Counted from the first letter of the stretch, positions 16,492 through 23,848 are shown. The stretch: 35,655 bases of DNA from an uncultured Muribaculaceae bacterium (GCA_910586595.1 CAJUJB010000026.1:1-35655), one strand, 5' to 3'. The notes: generated from the sequence alone by a model not told the origin. A program made the numbers and translations.

Positions 16492-17092
16492 AGCTGGTGA
16501 AGTTGCCGCGTTCCTGCTCGGGAACGCGTCCGGCTGCGGCAATTGCTTTGATAAGGAACGCCATATTGCGGCCAAGATTCCTCATTGTCTGTAGACCTTC
16601 GTGATCAAGGTCTACATCTGCAGCCGTGAATCCATGTACTTCGTTCCAATACGTGCTCGATACGATAGGCATGGAGGTAATGGTGAAGTATTTATTAATT
16701 TCATCGAATGCAGAAGTAGATCCGGCCCTGCGCGAAGACACCACCGCCGCTCCGACTTTCATGGTCTTTGGTGTGGCGGCAGTGCTGTAAAACAGTCGGT
16801 CGAGGAAGGCCAGAAGTTGCCCGTTGGAGTGGGCATAGTATGTAGGCGTACCGATGACCACACCGGCAGCTTCGGCCAGCAATGGTGCGGTTGTGTTGAC
16901 AACATCGTTGAATACGCACTGCCCATGCTGACGGCAATAACCGCAAGCTATGCATCCGCGCACATTAATATTACCGACATTCACACGCACTATATCGACT
17001 CCGCATGAAGCGAGAGTCGATTCTACTTCACGCAATGCACGGTCGGTACAACCATGCAGATGCGGGCTTCCATTAATTACGAGTACTTTCAT
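16472..17092 (-). CDS. Flavodoxin-like NADPH-dependent FMN reductase
   Basis: A 206-residue flavodoxin-fold protein. The FMN phosphate loop is INGSPHLHGCTD (6-17), and GTPTYYAHSNGQLLAFLDR forms the second flavin loop. Between them lies a cysteine cluster, GCIACGYCRQHGQCVF, as in iron-sulfur flavoproteins, though the spacing is short of a proven cluster site. No signal peptide. It is related to the Tat-exported homologue at 34862. Its last codons overlap the ECF gene tail to tail. Probably an electron carrier or quinone/flavin reductase; partner unknown. Confidence 0.85.
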   Translation of the reverse strand: MKVLVINGSPHLHGCTDRALREVESTLASCGVDIVRVNVGNINVRGCIACGYCRQHGQCVFNDVVNTTAPLLAEAAGVVIGTPTYYAHSNGQLLAFLDRLFYSTAATPKTMKVGAAVVSSRRAGSTSAFDEINKYFTITSMPIVSSTYWNEVHGFTAADVDLDHEGLQTMRNLGRNMAFLIKAIAAAGRVPEQERGNFTSFMDGKQ

Positions 17093-17158
17093 ATGATGAT
17101 TACGGGCAGTCGACGTAGACCGCCTGAATAATTGATAGAATCTAAACGAAGCCCACCA

Positions 17159-17185
17159 GGATAAAGTTCAATATTCACTTTATCC
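17159..17185. repeat. Inverted repeat between dnaB and the FMN reductase gene
   Basis: GGATAAAGT at 17159-17167 pairs perfectly with ACTTTATCC at 17177-17185 across a 9-base loop, 16 bases past the dnaB stop. There is no T run after it on the minus strand, so it may be a weak terminator, an RNA-stabilising hairpin, or an operator for the FMN reductase gene. Confidence 0.5.
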
Positions 17186-17201
17186 CAGGCGTGAAAAGAG
17201 G

Positions 17202-18788
17202 TCAGAAAGGACTTTCGTCGGTGCCGGAAGCCGTAGCGAAGCCTACATTGGGAGTCATCTGAGATCCACCTAAACCCAGAGCGGCGGCATCTGCGGCTGC
17301 CTGATCGGGATTGGCCGCGGGAACAGCTGTATCAGCATTATCGCTCGCGCCACGATATGCAAATCCGGCAGTATCGTTTGCATCGGCGGCATCCCAGTTT
17401 TCGAAGCGGACGAACTCCTTGCGGAACAACATATCGACAGTGCCGACACCACCACTACGATGTTTGGCGATGATAAATTCAGCCTTGCCGCGGATATTAT
17501 TTCCATCTTCATCCAGGCCCGAATGAGAATAATACTCCGGACGATGGATAAAGCATACGATGTCGGCATCCTGCTCGATGGCACCCGACTCACGAAGGTC
17601 GGAAAGCTGCGGACGCTTATCCTTGTTGCCACGGTCTTCAAGCTTACGGTTAAGCTGCGAAAGTGCAATGACCGGTATATCGAGCTCTTTTGCGAGCTGC
17701 TTGAGCGAGCGCGAGATGGTAGACACCTCCTGCTCACGCGAACCAAGCTTCATACCTGCGGTCATGAGCTGAAGGTAGTCGATAATGATAATCTTCACGC
17801 CATGCTCACGCACCAGTCGGCGGGCTTTGGTGCTAAGCTCCATTATTGACAAGCCGGATGTATCGTCGACATACATCGGCAAACCCTGAAGGCGACTCAG
17901 ACGAGTTGTAAGCTGGCCCCAATCTGCGGTTGACAACGCGCCACTCTTAATTTTTTCACCCGGCAGCTCGCAGGCATTCGATATGAGACGGTTGACGAGC
18001 TGCAGATTACTCATCTCAAGAGAGAAAACAGCGACGGGATCATTATGCAGGGCTATATTGAGGGCCATCGAGAGCACAAAGGCCGTCTTACCCATAGCAG
18101 GACGGGCGGCGATGATGATGAGGTCGGAATTCTGCCATCCGGAGGTCATCTTATCGAGCTCACGGAAACCGGTGCCAAGACCGCTCAAACCTGACTGACG
18201 ACGCCCGGCAATCTGCATCTGCTCTACCGCGCGATCGAGAATCGGATCGATCTGCGACACATCTTTCTTCAGGTTACGCTGAGAAATGTCGAAGAGATAC
18301 CTCTCGGCTTCCTGAAGCAGGTCGTCAATATCGTTACTTTCATCGAAGGCTGAATTCTCGACCTTTGAAGCAAATGCAATCAACTCACGCGCAAGATACT
18401 TCTGAGCTACAATCTGGGCGTGGTACTCTATATGGGCAGCCGAAGCCACATTCATAGTCAACCCGGCCACAAACGCAGCTCCACCGACAGCCTCGAGTTC
18501 TCCGGTCTGACGCAAGCGGTTTGTAACGGTCATCATATCGACCGGCTCCTGAGCTAAGCCAAGCGACTGGATGGCTTCGTAGACCTTGACATGCTTAGGC
18601 TCATAAAAACTTTCAGGCCGCAGGAGATCACATACAGTGGTGAAGGCGTCTTTCTCAAGCATTAAAGCACCGAGCACGGCAGCTTCAATCTCAGTGGCAC
18701 GCGGAACAAGCCGGCCGGCAATTTCAGCAGGAACTGCGGGCTGCTTACGAAAAGGTTTTCTTGGTTGAGTTGAAGATTGGTCCATCAT
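17202..18788 (-). CDS. dnaB: Replicative DNA helicase DnaB
   Basis: A 528-residue helicase that unwinds DNA at the replication fork as a hexamer. The N-terminal helical domain (ATEIEAAVLGALMLEKDAF) spans about 31-130. The RecA-like domain begins near 200 with GLSGLGTGFRELDKMTSGWQ, Walker A ARPAMGKTAF around 228-237, EMS box VFSLEMSNLQLV, Walker B IIIIDYLQLM, and SQLNR plus RESGAIEQDADIV. A 50-residue alanine/aspartate-rich tail follows and is probably disordered. The start overlaps the OmpA gene stop by 4 bases (ATGA). It is the last gene of the DUF4290-rimM operon. Confidence 0.96.
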   Translation of the reverse strand: MMDQSSTQPRKPFRKQPAVPAEIAGRLVPRATEIEAAVLGALMLEKDAFTTVCDLLRPESFYEPKHVKVYEAIQSLGLAQEPVDMMTVTNRLRQTGELEAVGGAAFVAGLTMNVASAAHIEYHAQIVAQKYLARELIAFASKVENSAFDESNDIDDLLQEAERYLFDISQRNLKKDVSQIDPILDRAVEQMQIAGRRQSGLSGLGTGFRELDKMTSGWQNSDLIIIAARPAMGKTAFVLSMALNIALHNDPVAVFSLEMSNLQLVNRLISNACELPGEKIKSGALSTADWGQLTTRLSRLQGLPMYVDDTSGLSIMELSTKARRLVREHGVKIIIIDYLQLMTAGMKLGSREQEVSTISRSLKQLAKELDIPVIALSQLNRKLEDRGNKDKRPQLSDLRESGAIEQDADIVCFIHRPEYYSHSGLDEDGNNIRGKAEFIIAKHRSGGVGTVDMLFRKEFVRFENWDAADANDTAGFAYRGASDNADTAVPAANPDQAAADAAALGLGGSQMTPNVGFATASGTDESPF

Positions 18789-19423
18789 TTGCGAGAACGA
18801 ATTTTCTCAATATATTCAGCAGTAGGGATAAAATATACTTCGAGGCGCCGATTTGCCTCACGATTCTTGATTCCGGTATTGGGCGCTACGGGTTCGTCGG
18901 CACCGAGCCCATAAGGAATAATTCCGGCCTCATCGGGCAAAGATGCTTCATGAGCAAAGTAATCATCCACAGCCGATGCACGGTCGGCGGTCAGACGGTC
19001 GGAATATTGTTCGTCGCCAGTATTGTCGGAGTGTACGGCCAACACAACCTTATATTTATCAAATCGCTTGACGTATGGCACAAGTGGCAGGAGCTGCTTA
19101 GGAGCATCTGCTTTAAGCTTGGATGCATTTGGCGCAAACAACTTAGAACAAGGAATAGTGACCATAATCACTTCACCATTCCTTACCTTGGCTGTGGCGT
19201 AACCGGCAGTTTTAAATGCGCGTTCAAGCTGGGCCATTGCCGAGACAACAGCGGCGCTCTGCTTGGGATTGACTGCCGGTGTGGATATATTCTCCTCAAT
19301 CGAAGCCTCAAAAGGATCGAAGGCCTCATCTTTAGAGGCCGCCCATGAAGACAAAGGCGCGACAATCAGTATAAGCAGAACGAATAAAAACCGGATAGGA
19401 GCGAGGAGGGATTTTTCCATCAC
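18785..19423 (-). CDS. OmpA-family periplasmic protein
   Basis: A 212-residue protein with a signal peptide (ILIVAPLSSWAA, cleavage near 29). Residues 105-205 form an OmpA C-like peptidoglycan-binding domain: LVPYVKRFDKYKVVLAVHSDNTG, SDRLTADRASAVDDYF, and NREANRRLEVYF. There is no barrel, so it is a periplasmic or anchored version. It overlaps both neighbours by 4 bases, between an acidic protein and dnaB. Pairing an envelope protein with dnaB probably reflects operon packing rather than shared function. Confidence 0.88.
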   Translation of the reverse strand: MMEKSLLAPIRFLFVLLILIVAPLSSWAASKDEAFDPFEASIEENISTPAVNPKQSAAVVSAMAQLERAFKTAGYATAKVRNGEVIMVTIPCSKLFAPNASKLKADAPKQLLPLVPYVKRFDKYKVVLAVHSDNTGDEQYSDRLTADRASAVDDYFAHEASLPDEAGIIPYGLGADEPVAPNTGIKNREANRRLEVYFIPTAEYIEKIRSRK

Positions 19424-19710
19424 AGTAAACTTTCTTCGTATTCAATTTCTGCGCGTACCATGGCTGCCAGTTGATCGGCAGTAAAAGATACAGCAGGGGC
19501 GTTCTTCTTAAAATATTTGAGAATATAGGCTACGATGGCTTCCACATCGGAGTCATCATCATCGTCACAATCAATTTCGAGGTCGCCATTCTCATCGTAG
19601 TAATCGTATATCAGGTCGAGCACCTCGCAGACAGAGTCTGTGTCGCGAGATTCTTCCGGCAGCACAGCCGCCATGAGCTCAACTGCTTCATTTTCGTTAT
19701 ATTCTTTCAT
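19420..19710 (-). CDS. Small acidic hypothetical protein
   Basis: A 96-residue, strongly acidic protein (CDDDDDSDVEAIVAYIL, residues 48-64). It has no signal peptide or membrane segment and looks all-helical with an Asp/Glu run that could bind metal or imitate nucleic acid. It overlaps the OmpA gene by 4 bases and follows rimM by 31 bases, so it belongs to the same operon. The context is consistent with a conserved Bacteroidales protein, but I cannot assign a family. Confidence 0.75.
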   Translation of the reverse strand: MKEYNENEAVELMAAVLPEESRDTDSVCEVLDLIYDYYDENGDLEIDCDDDDDSDVEAIVAYILKYFKKNAPAVSFTADQLAAMVRAEIEYEESLL

Positions 19711-19741
19711 CTGATTGAGCGGAACAAAACGCTATTAAAAA

Positions 19742-20275
19742 TTAAAGGTTGAATAATCCGGCAGGTAGAGACATATACACTCGTTGCGACTCCACATCTA
19801 CATCGTCGACCAAATCACCGGAAGCCGGCACTAAAACAATAGAGCCATCAGGACGGCGGACAGAGAAGAGAAGATTCTCGGTTGAATCATCATAGTCGGT
19901 AATTACGCCGACCTCCTCATCTTGAGAAACCAGAGTATAGCCTACGAGATCTTCCAGATAGAACATGCCGTCGCCATCCTCATCAGCGTCTTCGGGCAGA
20001 AGACTCGCCTCAATATAGACTGGCTTGTTGGTCAAAGCTGCGGCAGCCTCCTGGGAGTCAATTCCTTTAAGAGTAAGCAACAAGGTTTCATTGCCTTTTG
20101 GGCGCAAAGCGGTGATGAAAAAAGGCACCATCAGGCCATCGATTTCAACAAAAAGATGGCCAAAGCCTTCGACCAAAGGCATAATTTCGAAATCGAAGTG
20201 AGCACTAATCTCACCTTTGATTCCGTGAGGCTTGGCAAAATTGCCGATCTCCACCAATTGATCGCGAGGTATCAT
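19742..20275 (-). CDS. rimM: Ribosome maturation factor RimM
   Basis: A 177-residue 30S assembly factor. The N-terminal RimM barrel shows VEIGNFAKPHGIKGEISAHF at 7-26. LFVEIDGLMVPF and the loop around KGNETLLLTLKGIDSQEAAAALTNKPVYI precede a PRC-barrel domain from about 100 (FYLEDLVGYTLVSQDEEVGVITDY, PASGDLVDDVD). The protein acts with the S19/S13 head region of the 30S subunit. It overlaps the DUF4290 gene by 4 bases. In many Bacteroidales murA sits between these two genes; here it does not. Confidence 0.93.
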   Translation of the reverse strand: MIPRDQLVEIGNFAKPHGIKGEISAHFDFEIMPLVEGFGHLFVEIDGLMVPFFITALRPKGNETLLLTLKGIDSQEAAAALTNKPVYIEASLLPEDADEDGDGMFYLEDLVGYTLVSQDEEVGVITDYDDSTENLLFSVRRPDGSIVLVPASGDLVDDVDVESQRVYMSLPAGLFNL

Positions 20276-20859
20276 CTTTTTTTCTTCTTTTTACCGGAAG
20301 GAGTTGGAGCCTGCTTAAAGTCGTGGAGCTTAATCTGAGGATCTACATGAATTGCACCATGAGACATATGCCTCAGATCAGCAAAGACTCTGGAGTCTTC
20401 CACGCCTTCGGGGTTAGCAGCCAGAAGAGTTTTCTTCATCTGGTTGGCAATAAGCAGAATCAAGGCGTCACGTTCGTCACCGGGTTCCATGGCAGACGCA
20501 GACGCGATGAGCGATGGGATGTAGTGGCCATAGTGGCGGAAAGGCATAGAACCTGGACGCTCAGCGGGCACGGGTAGCGGGCCCTCGTCGAATGTACTCG
20601 GATCAACATGCTCGAATGGAAAATCCACATCAAGCTTGAAGTCACTCATGATCAGAAGATGATCCCAAAGTTTCCGGCGATATTCCACAGCGTCGCCCTG
20701 AGCCGGGAAAAGTGTGAGCATAGTCGAAACAATCGAGTGGGCACATCGGGTACGTTCATCGCGATCCTCTATGCCTACACAATGGTCGACCATGTTCTGT
20801 ATATTGCGGCCGTACTCAGGGAGCACCAGCTGCTTAAGATGGTTGGTATATGTGAGCAT
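20272..20859 (-). CDS. DUF4290 protein
   Basis: A 195-residue cytosolic protein with the DUF4290 signature: YTNHLKQLVLPEYGRNIQNMVDHC at the start, then RRKLWDHLLIMSDFKLDVDFPF and RHYGHYIPSLIA. It ends in a lysine tail (KKKKKR). Function is unknown; the family is Bacteroidota-specific and sits beside murA and rimM in relatives. It is the first gene after the promoter at 20885-20916 and is coupled to rimM by a 4-base overlap. Confidence 0.88.
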   Translation of the reverse strand: MLTYTNHLKQLVLPEYGRNIQNMVDHCVGIEDRDERTRCAHSIVSTMLTLFPAQGDAVEYRRKLWDHLLIMSDFKLDVDFPFEHVDPSTFDEGPLPVPAERPGSMPFRHYGHYIPSLIASASAMEPGDERDALILLIANQMKKTLLAANPEGVEDSRVFADLRHMSHGAIHVDPQIKLHDFKQAPTPSGKKKKKR

Positions 20860-20884
20860 TACTTTATTATCTTTTACGGAATGT

Positions 20885-20916
20885 CAAAGGTACGTTTTTT
20901 TTTGGATTCCCACAAA
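20885..20916 (-). promoter_or_regulatory. Promoter of the DUF4290-rimM-OmpA-dnaB operon
   Basis: On the minus strand, TTTG (20913-20916) precedes TACCTTTG (20885-20892) with a 20-base spacer, a full consensus. The ATG follows 25 bases after the -7 box. The operon runs through five genes without another clear promoter. Confidence 0.75.
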
Positions 20917-20943
20917 TTGTCTACGATGCAACCTCGTAAACAA

Positions 20944-20974
20944 TAAAAAGCCCCACGCTGAAACAACGGGGGCT
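20944..20974 (-). terminator. Intrinsic terminator downstream of pfkA
   Basis: On the minus strand, AGCCCCCG and CGTGGGGCT pair with one bulge, followed by TTTTTATT. It lies about 95 bases past the pfkA stop and just upstream of the DUF4290 promoter, so it separates the two transcripts. Confidence 0.75.
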
Positions 20975-21067
20975 GAGAAGGTTATCGCACTTTTGTAATT
21001 TGGCTTTTTAATAAGGCCAGAAAAATGCCTTCTCTTGCTTATTACAACGCCAAGGCGAGAAAAAGGT

Positions 21068-22048
21068 TCAGATTGACAGGCGCCGGAGGGTGTTAAGAAG
21101 TTCGCGATTGATTGGCTTGTCATTCTTGATGGCTTTCGAGAATGGAACATAGACAATCTCATCGTTCTTGATACCTATCATCACATTGCGCTGGTCTTCC
21201 ATAAGCGCGTCGATTGCGGCCGCACCCATGCGCGAAGCTAAAATGCGGTCGTGAGCTGTGGGAGATCCACCACGCTGGAGGTGTCCAAGAATCGATACAC
21301 GCACATCGTAACCGGGATATTCATTCTTCACACGCTCGGCCAAGCCCATGGCGCCTCCGGTAACCGGGCTTTCAGCCACGAGCACAATCGAGGAGTTTTT
21401 GCTCTTGCGGAAACCATTCTGAATAAGTTCAGCCAACTGGTCGACCTCAGTAGAAATCTCAGGGATAATGGCAGCCTCTGCACCAGAGGCAATCGCTCCA
21501 TTAAGGGCGAGGAAGCCGGCGTCGCGGCCCATTACCTCAATGAAGAACAGACGCTCGTGGCTGGTGGCGGTGTCGCGGATTTTGTCGACACATTCCATGA
21601 TGGTATTGAGGGCGGTGTCGTAGCCAATGGTTGTGTCAGTGCCATAGAGGTCATTGTCAATGGTACCAGGCAAGCCGATAATGGGGAAATTAAATTCATT
21701 TGCAAAAATTCGCGCACCAGTAAGAGAGCCGTCACCTCCGATTACCACCAGAGCGTCGATTTCATGACGACGTATCACATCGTATGCCAACTGGCGACCT
21801 TCGGGAGTCTGGAACTCCTTGCAGCGGGCAGTTTTCAAGATTGTACCACCTTGCTGGATAATATTTGAGACATTCTGGGTACGAAAATCCACAATCTCAT
21901 CGGTTATGAGACCCTTGTAGCCGCGGTAAATACCTTTTACCTTAAGGCCGCTGAATATGGCCGCGCGGGTGACGGCACGTATAGCAGCATTCATGCCGGG
22001 CGCATCGCCACCCGACGTTAATATTCCAATACACTTAATTGCAGACAT
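21068..22048 (-). CDS. pfkA: ATP-dependent 6-phosphofructokinase
   Basis: A 326-residue glycolytic enzyme that phosphorylates fructose 6-phosphate. The ATP loop TSGGDAPGMN is at 11-20, GGDGSLTGA at 104-112, and the catalytic PGTIDNDLYGTDTTIGYDTA near 127-146 with catalytic Asp131. MGRDAGFLAL binds substrate, and GHLQRGGSPTAHDRILASR is the family C-terminal signature. Gly108 in GGDGS fits ATP rather than pyrophosphate as donor. Cytosolic; length matches the bacterial short form. It stands alone with a candidate promoter box upstream and a terminator downstream. Confidence 0.96.
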   Translation of the reverse strand: MSAIKCIGILTSGGDAPGMNAAIRAVTRAAIFSGLKVKGIYRGYKGLITDEIVDFRTQNVSNIIQQGGTILKTARCKEFQTPEGRQLAYDVIRRHEIDALVVIGGDGSLTGARIFANEFNFPIIGLPGTIDNDLYGTDTTIGYDTALNTIMECVDKIRDTATSHERLFFIEVMGRDAGFLALNGAIASGAEAAIIPEISTEVDQLAELIQNGFRKSKNSSIVLVAESPVTGGAMGLAERVKNEYPGYDVRVSILGHLQRGGSPTAHDRILASRMGAAAIDALMEDQRNVMIGIKNDEIVYVPFSKAIKNDKPINRELLNTLRRLSI

Positions 22049-22082
22049 ATATCTATTAGTATCTATTAGCTTTTTGAAGAGA

Positions 22083-22090
22083 CAAAGGTA
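22083..22090 (-). promoter_or_regulatory. -7 promoter box of pfkA
   Basis: On the minus strand this reads TACCTTTG, 34 bases before the ATG. No TTG is at the usual -33 position, so the promoter may be weak or activator-dependent. Confidence 0.45.
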
Positions 22091-22171
22091 ATAAATTAAT
22101 TGCTAACATATCGACTAATATAGCTGAAATTTTTAAGAAAAACTTTTTTTTATTTTTTTTGCCACGAGGCA

Positions 22172-22201
22172 TTGCAGAACCAAAAACTCTTCGTAACTTT
22201 G
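22172..22201 (+). promoter_or_regulatory. Promoter of tRNA-Ser
   Basis: TTG at 22172-22174 is followed after 19 bases by TAACTTTG at 22194-22201. The mature tRNA begins 39 bases later, leaving a short 5' leader. Confidence 0.75.
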
Positions 22202-22240
22202 CAGTCGCAAACTCGCTCAAGTCTGTTTGTAAGACCGAAA

Positions 22241-22327
22241 GGAAAGGTGCCGGAGTGGTCGATCGGGGCGGTCTCGAAAACCGTTGTACCCTTGCGGGTA
22301 CCCAGGGTTCGAATCCCTGCCTTTCCG
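22241..22327 (+). tRNA. tRNA-Ser(CGA)
   Basis: An 87-base class II tRNA. The acceptor stem GGAAAGG/CCTTTCC has a G discriminator. The anticodon arm has loop CTCGAAA, giving anticodon CGA, which reads UCG. A long variable arm (GTACCC/GGGTAC) and the T-arm CAGGGTTCGAATCCCTG identify it as serine. CCA is not encoded. Confidence 0.95.
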
Positions 22328-22333
22328 CAAAGG

Positions 22334-22367
22334 AAGCTGTAAGTCACCGACTTGCAGCTTTTTTTTT
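22334..22367 (+). terminator. Intrinsic terminator of tRNA-Ser
   Basis: A 12-base stem (AAGCTGTAAGTC with GACTTGCAGCTT, one G-U) closes a 3-base loop and runs into nine Ts. It starts 7 bases after the tRNA. Confidence 0.92.
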
Positions 22368-22559
22368 GCGTAGAAATGGTTGGGGTTAGATTGAGCCCAA
22401 AAAGATTGCAATTTTTCATTTATTAGCATGCAATCTTTCAGTATTCATAAAGCAAATTTATGAAAAATAGCTAAGGCCTACAAGGCGTAGCATGAACACC
22501 CTTGTCAGCGACATATTACAACGCTCCATCAAGTTTTTTTTGAAAAAGTTGCTTCAAAA
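22368..22559. other. Intergenic sequence with no clear feature
   Basis: AT-rich sequence between the tRNA terminator and the promoter at 22560. A 54-codon plus-strand frame beginning at 22492 crosses the promoter, terminator and operators ahead, so I treat it as chance. I see no RNA gene or repeat in this stretch. Confidence 0.5.
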
Positions 22560-22591
22560 TTTGGTTTATAAAATAAACCGCATTAACTTTG
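22560..22591 (+). promoter_or_regulatory. Promoter P1 with embedded operator, membrane protein/regulator operon
   Basis: TTTG at 22560-22563 is followed after 20 bases by TAACTTTG at 22584-22591. The spacer is occupied by a 17-base palindrome at 22563-22579, GGTTTAT-AAA-ATAAACC. A repressor bound there would block RNA polymerase. The winged-helix protein encoded at 23316 is the likely binder, which would make the operon autoregulated; that is inference. Confidence 0.7.
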
Positions 22592-22603
22592 CAACTGAAA
22601 TCA

Positions 22604-22632
22604 GAGCGGTAACGCGCGACCGCTCTTTTTTT
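22604..22632 (+). terminator. Intrinsic terminator in the operon leader
   Basis: GAGCGGT (22604-22610) and ACCGCTC (22619-22625) form a perfect 7-base stem with an 8-base loop, then seven Ts. It lies only 12 bases past the P1 -7 box, so P1 transcripts would end after roughly 35 bases unless read through. Confidence 0.8.
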
Positions 22633-22640
22633 AAGACACA

Positions 22641-22671
22641 TTGGTTTATATTCTAAACCGTTTTACAAATC
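22641..22671 (+). promoter_or_regulatory. Second operator copy and possible promoter P2
   Basis: GGTTTA-N5-TAAACC at 22643-22659 repeats the P1 operator 80 bases downstream. It is preceded by TTG at 22641-22643, and a TA pair sits 20 bases later at 22664 (TACAAATC), matching only part of the -7 consensus. It may be a weaker second promoter beyond the terminator, or only a second repressor site. Confidence 0.5.
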
Positions 22672-22686
22672 CTCAATTTTCACAAT

Positions 22687-23319
22687 ATGGATGACAAAAA
22701 ACTAACACCGCAAGAGAGTATGGAGCTGATAACCTCCATGATTCAAAGCTCGAAGCGCAGGGTGGCTTCGCCAGACCTAAGAATTTCAGTGATGTGGGCT
22801 GTGCTTACAATCATTACCGCCACTACCGCATGGATTCTACTCTCAACCACACATAATCCTTGGTTCAACTTCGTATGGTTCGCGATTCCTGTTATTGGAA
22901 TCCCTACAAACATCATGCTTGCGAGCAAACATCGAGAAAAAAGTAGAACAAAAACTTATCTTGACAAAGTCAGCGCAGGCTTGTGGAAATGCGTTGGCTA
23001 CATAGCCATCGGCTTAACAATCGGCTGCTTCATCGCACAACAATGCGGCTACCCCCAAGCGTGGCTGGCTATGTTCTTCTACGCTTTTATTATCGTGGGA
23101 TTTGGGGCTGCTGTGAGCGGACTACTTCTGCGCGAAAATTCGTATATCTTTGGAGGCATGTTCTCAATTTATTCAGGATTCGCCCTCATCGTATGTACTC
23201 TTTGTCAAATACCTTTGCTCTATTCGTGGGTAGTTCCTCTCTACATTCTCTGCTTTTTGTTGATGTTCATTGTGCCAGCATTCATCATTTCACGAAAAAC
23301 TAAGCTCGAGGGAAAATGA
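22687..23319 (+). CDS. Multi-pass membrane protein of unknown function
   Basis: A 210-residue protein with a charged cytosolic start (MDDKKLTPQESMELITSMIQ) and about six hydrophobic helices from residue 33 onward, ending in a basic tail (SRKTKLEGK). The first 30 residues resemble the N-terminus of Bacteroidota membrane proteins paired with winged-helix regulators; no catalytic motif is seen. Its stop overlaps the regulator start by 4 bases (ATGA). Transcription is likely controlled through the palindromes at 22563 and 22643. Possible roles include envelope stress sensing; unproven. Confidence 0.75.
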   Translation: MDDKKLTPQESMELITSMIQSSKRRVASPDLRISVMWAVLTIITATTAWILLSTTHNPWFNFVWFAIPVIGIPTNIMLASKHREKSRTKTYLDKVSAGLWKCVGYIAIGLTIGCFIAQQCGYPQAWLAMFFYAFIIVGFGAAVSGLLLRENSYIFGGMFSIYSGFALIVCTLCQIPLLYSWVVPLYILCFLLMFIVPAFIISRKTKLEGK

Positions 23320-23597
23320 AAGAACTTGATCCGCTGTTGCACTCGCAACTACGTCTTGCGGTAATGTCAATTCTTATGAATGTTGACGAAGCGGATTTTG
23401 TTTTTCTAAAAGAGAAAACCGAAGCCACCGCAGGTAATTTGAGCGTTCAGCTTGATAAACTTTCTTCTGCCGGATATATCTCAATGGAGAAAGGGTTTGT
23501 CGGCAAAAAAACTCGCACGGTTTGCCAAGTTACCGAACACGGCCGCAAGGCATTTGAAGAATATGTTGATGCCCTCAAAGAGTATCTAAACTTGTAA
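23316..23597 (+). CDS. Winged-helix transcriptional regulator
   Basis: A 93-residue MarR/PadR-like winged-helix protein of the HTH_34 type. It starts with LLHSQLRLAVMSILMN, has a recognition region ATAGNLSVQLDKLSSAGYISMEKGF, and a wing with GKKTRTVCQVTEHGRKAFEEY. It would bind DNA as a dimer, fitting the 17-base palindromes in its own promoter region. It is coupled to the membrane protein by a 4-base overlap. Ligand or signal is unknown; the membrane partner may modulate it. Confidence 0.85.
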   Translation: MKELDPLLHSQLRLAVMSILMNVDEADFVFLKEKTEATAGNLSVQLDKLSSAGYISMEKGFVGKKTRTVCQVTEHGRKAFEEYVDALKEYLNL

Positions 23598-23618
23598 AAA
23601 CAGCTTGCCTACTATATT

Positions 23619-23661
23619 AACGCGTCCACTGATAATGAAGTGGGCGCGTTTTGTGTCTTTT
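23619..23661 (+). terminator. Intrinsic terminator of the regulator operon
   Basis: AACGCGTCCACT (23619-23630) and AGTGGGCGCGTT (23639-23650) form a 12-base stem with one G-U pair, followed by a T-rich tract (TTTTGTGTCTTTT). It lies 21 bases after the regulator stop. Confidence 0.85.
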
Positions 23662-23674
23662 AATCTAAAAATAT

Positions 23675-23721
23675 TATAGCCATACGATTGCAGCAAACAA
23701 TACATCAATCGTATGGCTATA
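23675..23721. repeat. Perfect 16-base inverted repeat between convergent genes
   Basis: TATAGCCATACGATTG at 23675-23690 and its exact complement at 23706-23721 flank a 15-base loop. There is no T run on either side. It lies 22 bases past the stop of a 34-codon minus-strand ORF, so it could end that transcript or stabilise its 3' end; a mobile-element trace is also possible. Confidence 0.7.
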
Positions 23722-23743
23722 GACGTATAATCTTACTGTCTGG

Positions 23744-23848
23744 TTATCCCGGACTTCTGAAACCTTCACGCCCAAGGCCAGTTCCCCGAAATCCAAGCAA
23801 GTTCGACATGAACGAAGGATTAAAAGAGGTTGGGGCAAGAGAGGACAT
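23744..23848 (-). CDS. Short ORF coupled to the CoA-disulfide reductase gene
   Basis: A 34-residue ORF whose ATG shares its A with the last base of the preceding stop codon (TAATG), a common translational-coupling arrangement. It is Gly/Phe/Ser-rich with no signal or membrane helix (FMSNLLGFRGTGLGREGF). Its stop TAA is at 23744-23746. A perfect hairpin follows. I do not recognise a family; the coupling and the hairpin are the only support. Confidence 0.35.
   Translation of the reverse strand: MSSLAPTSFNPSFMSNLLGFRGTGLGREGFRSPG

Noticed and set aside
22492..22654. 54-codon plus-strand frame beginning at 22492
   Set aside because: It crosses a promoter, an intrinsic terminator and an operator, with poor codon use; likely chance.
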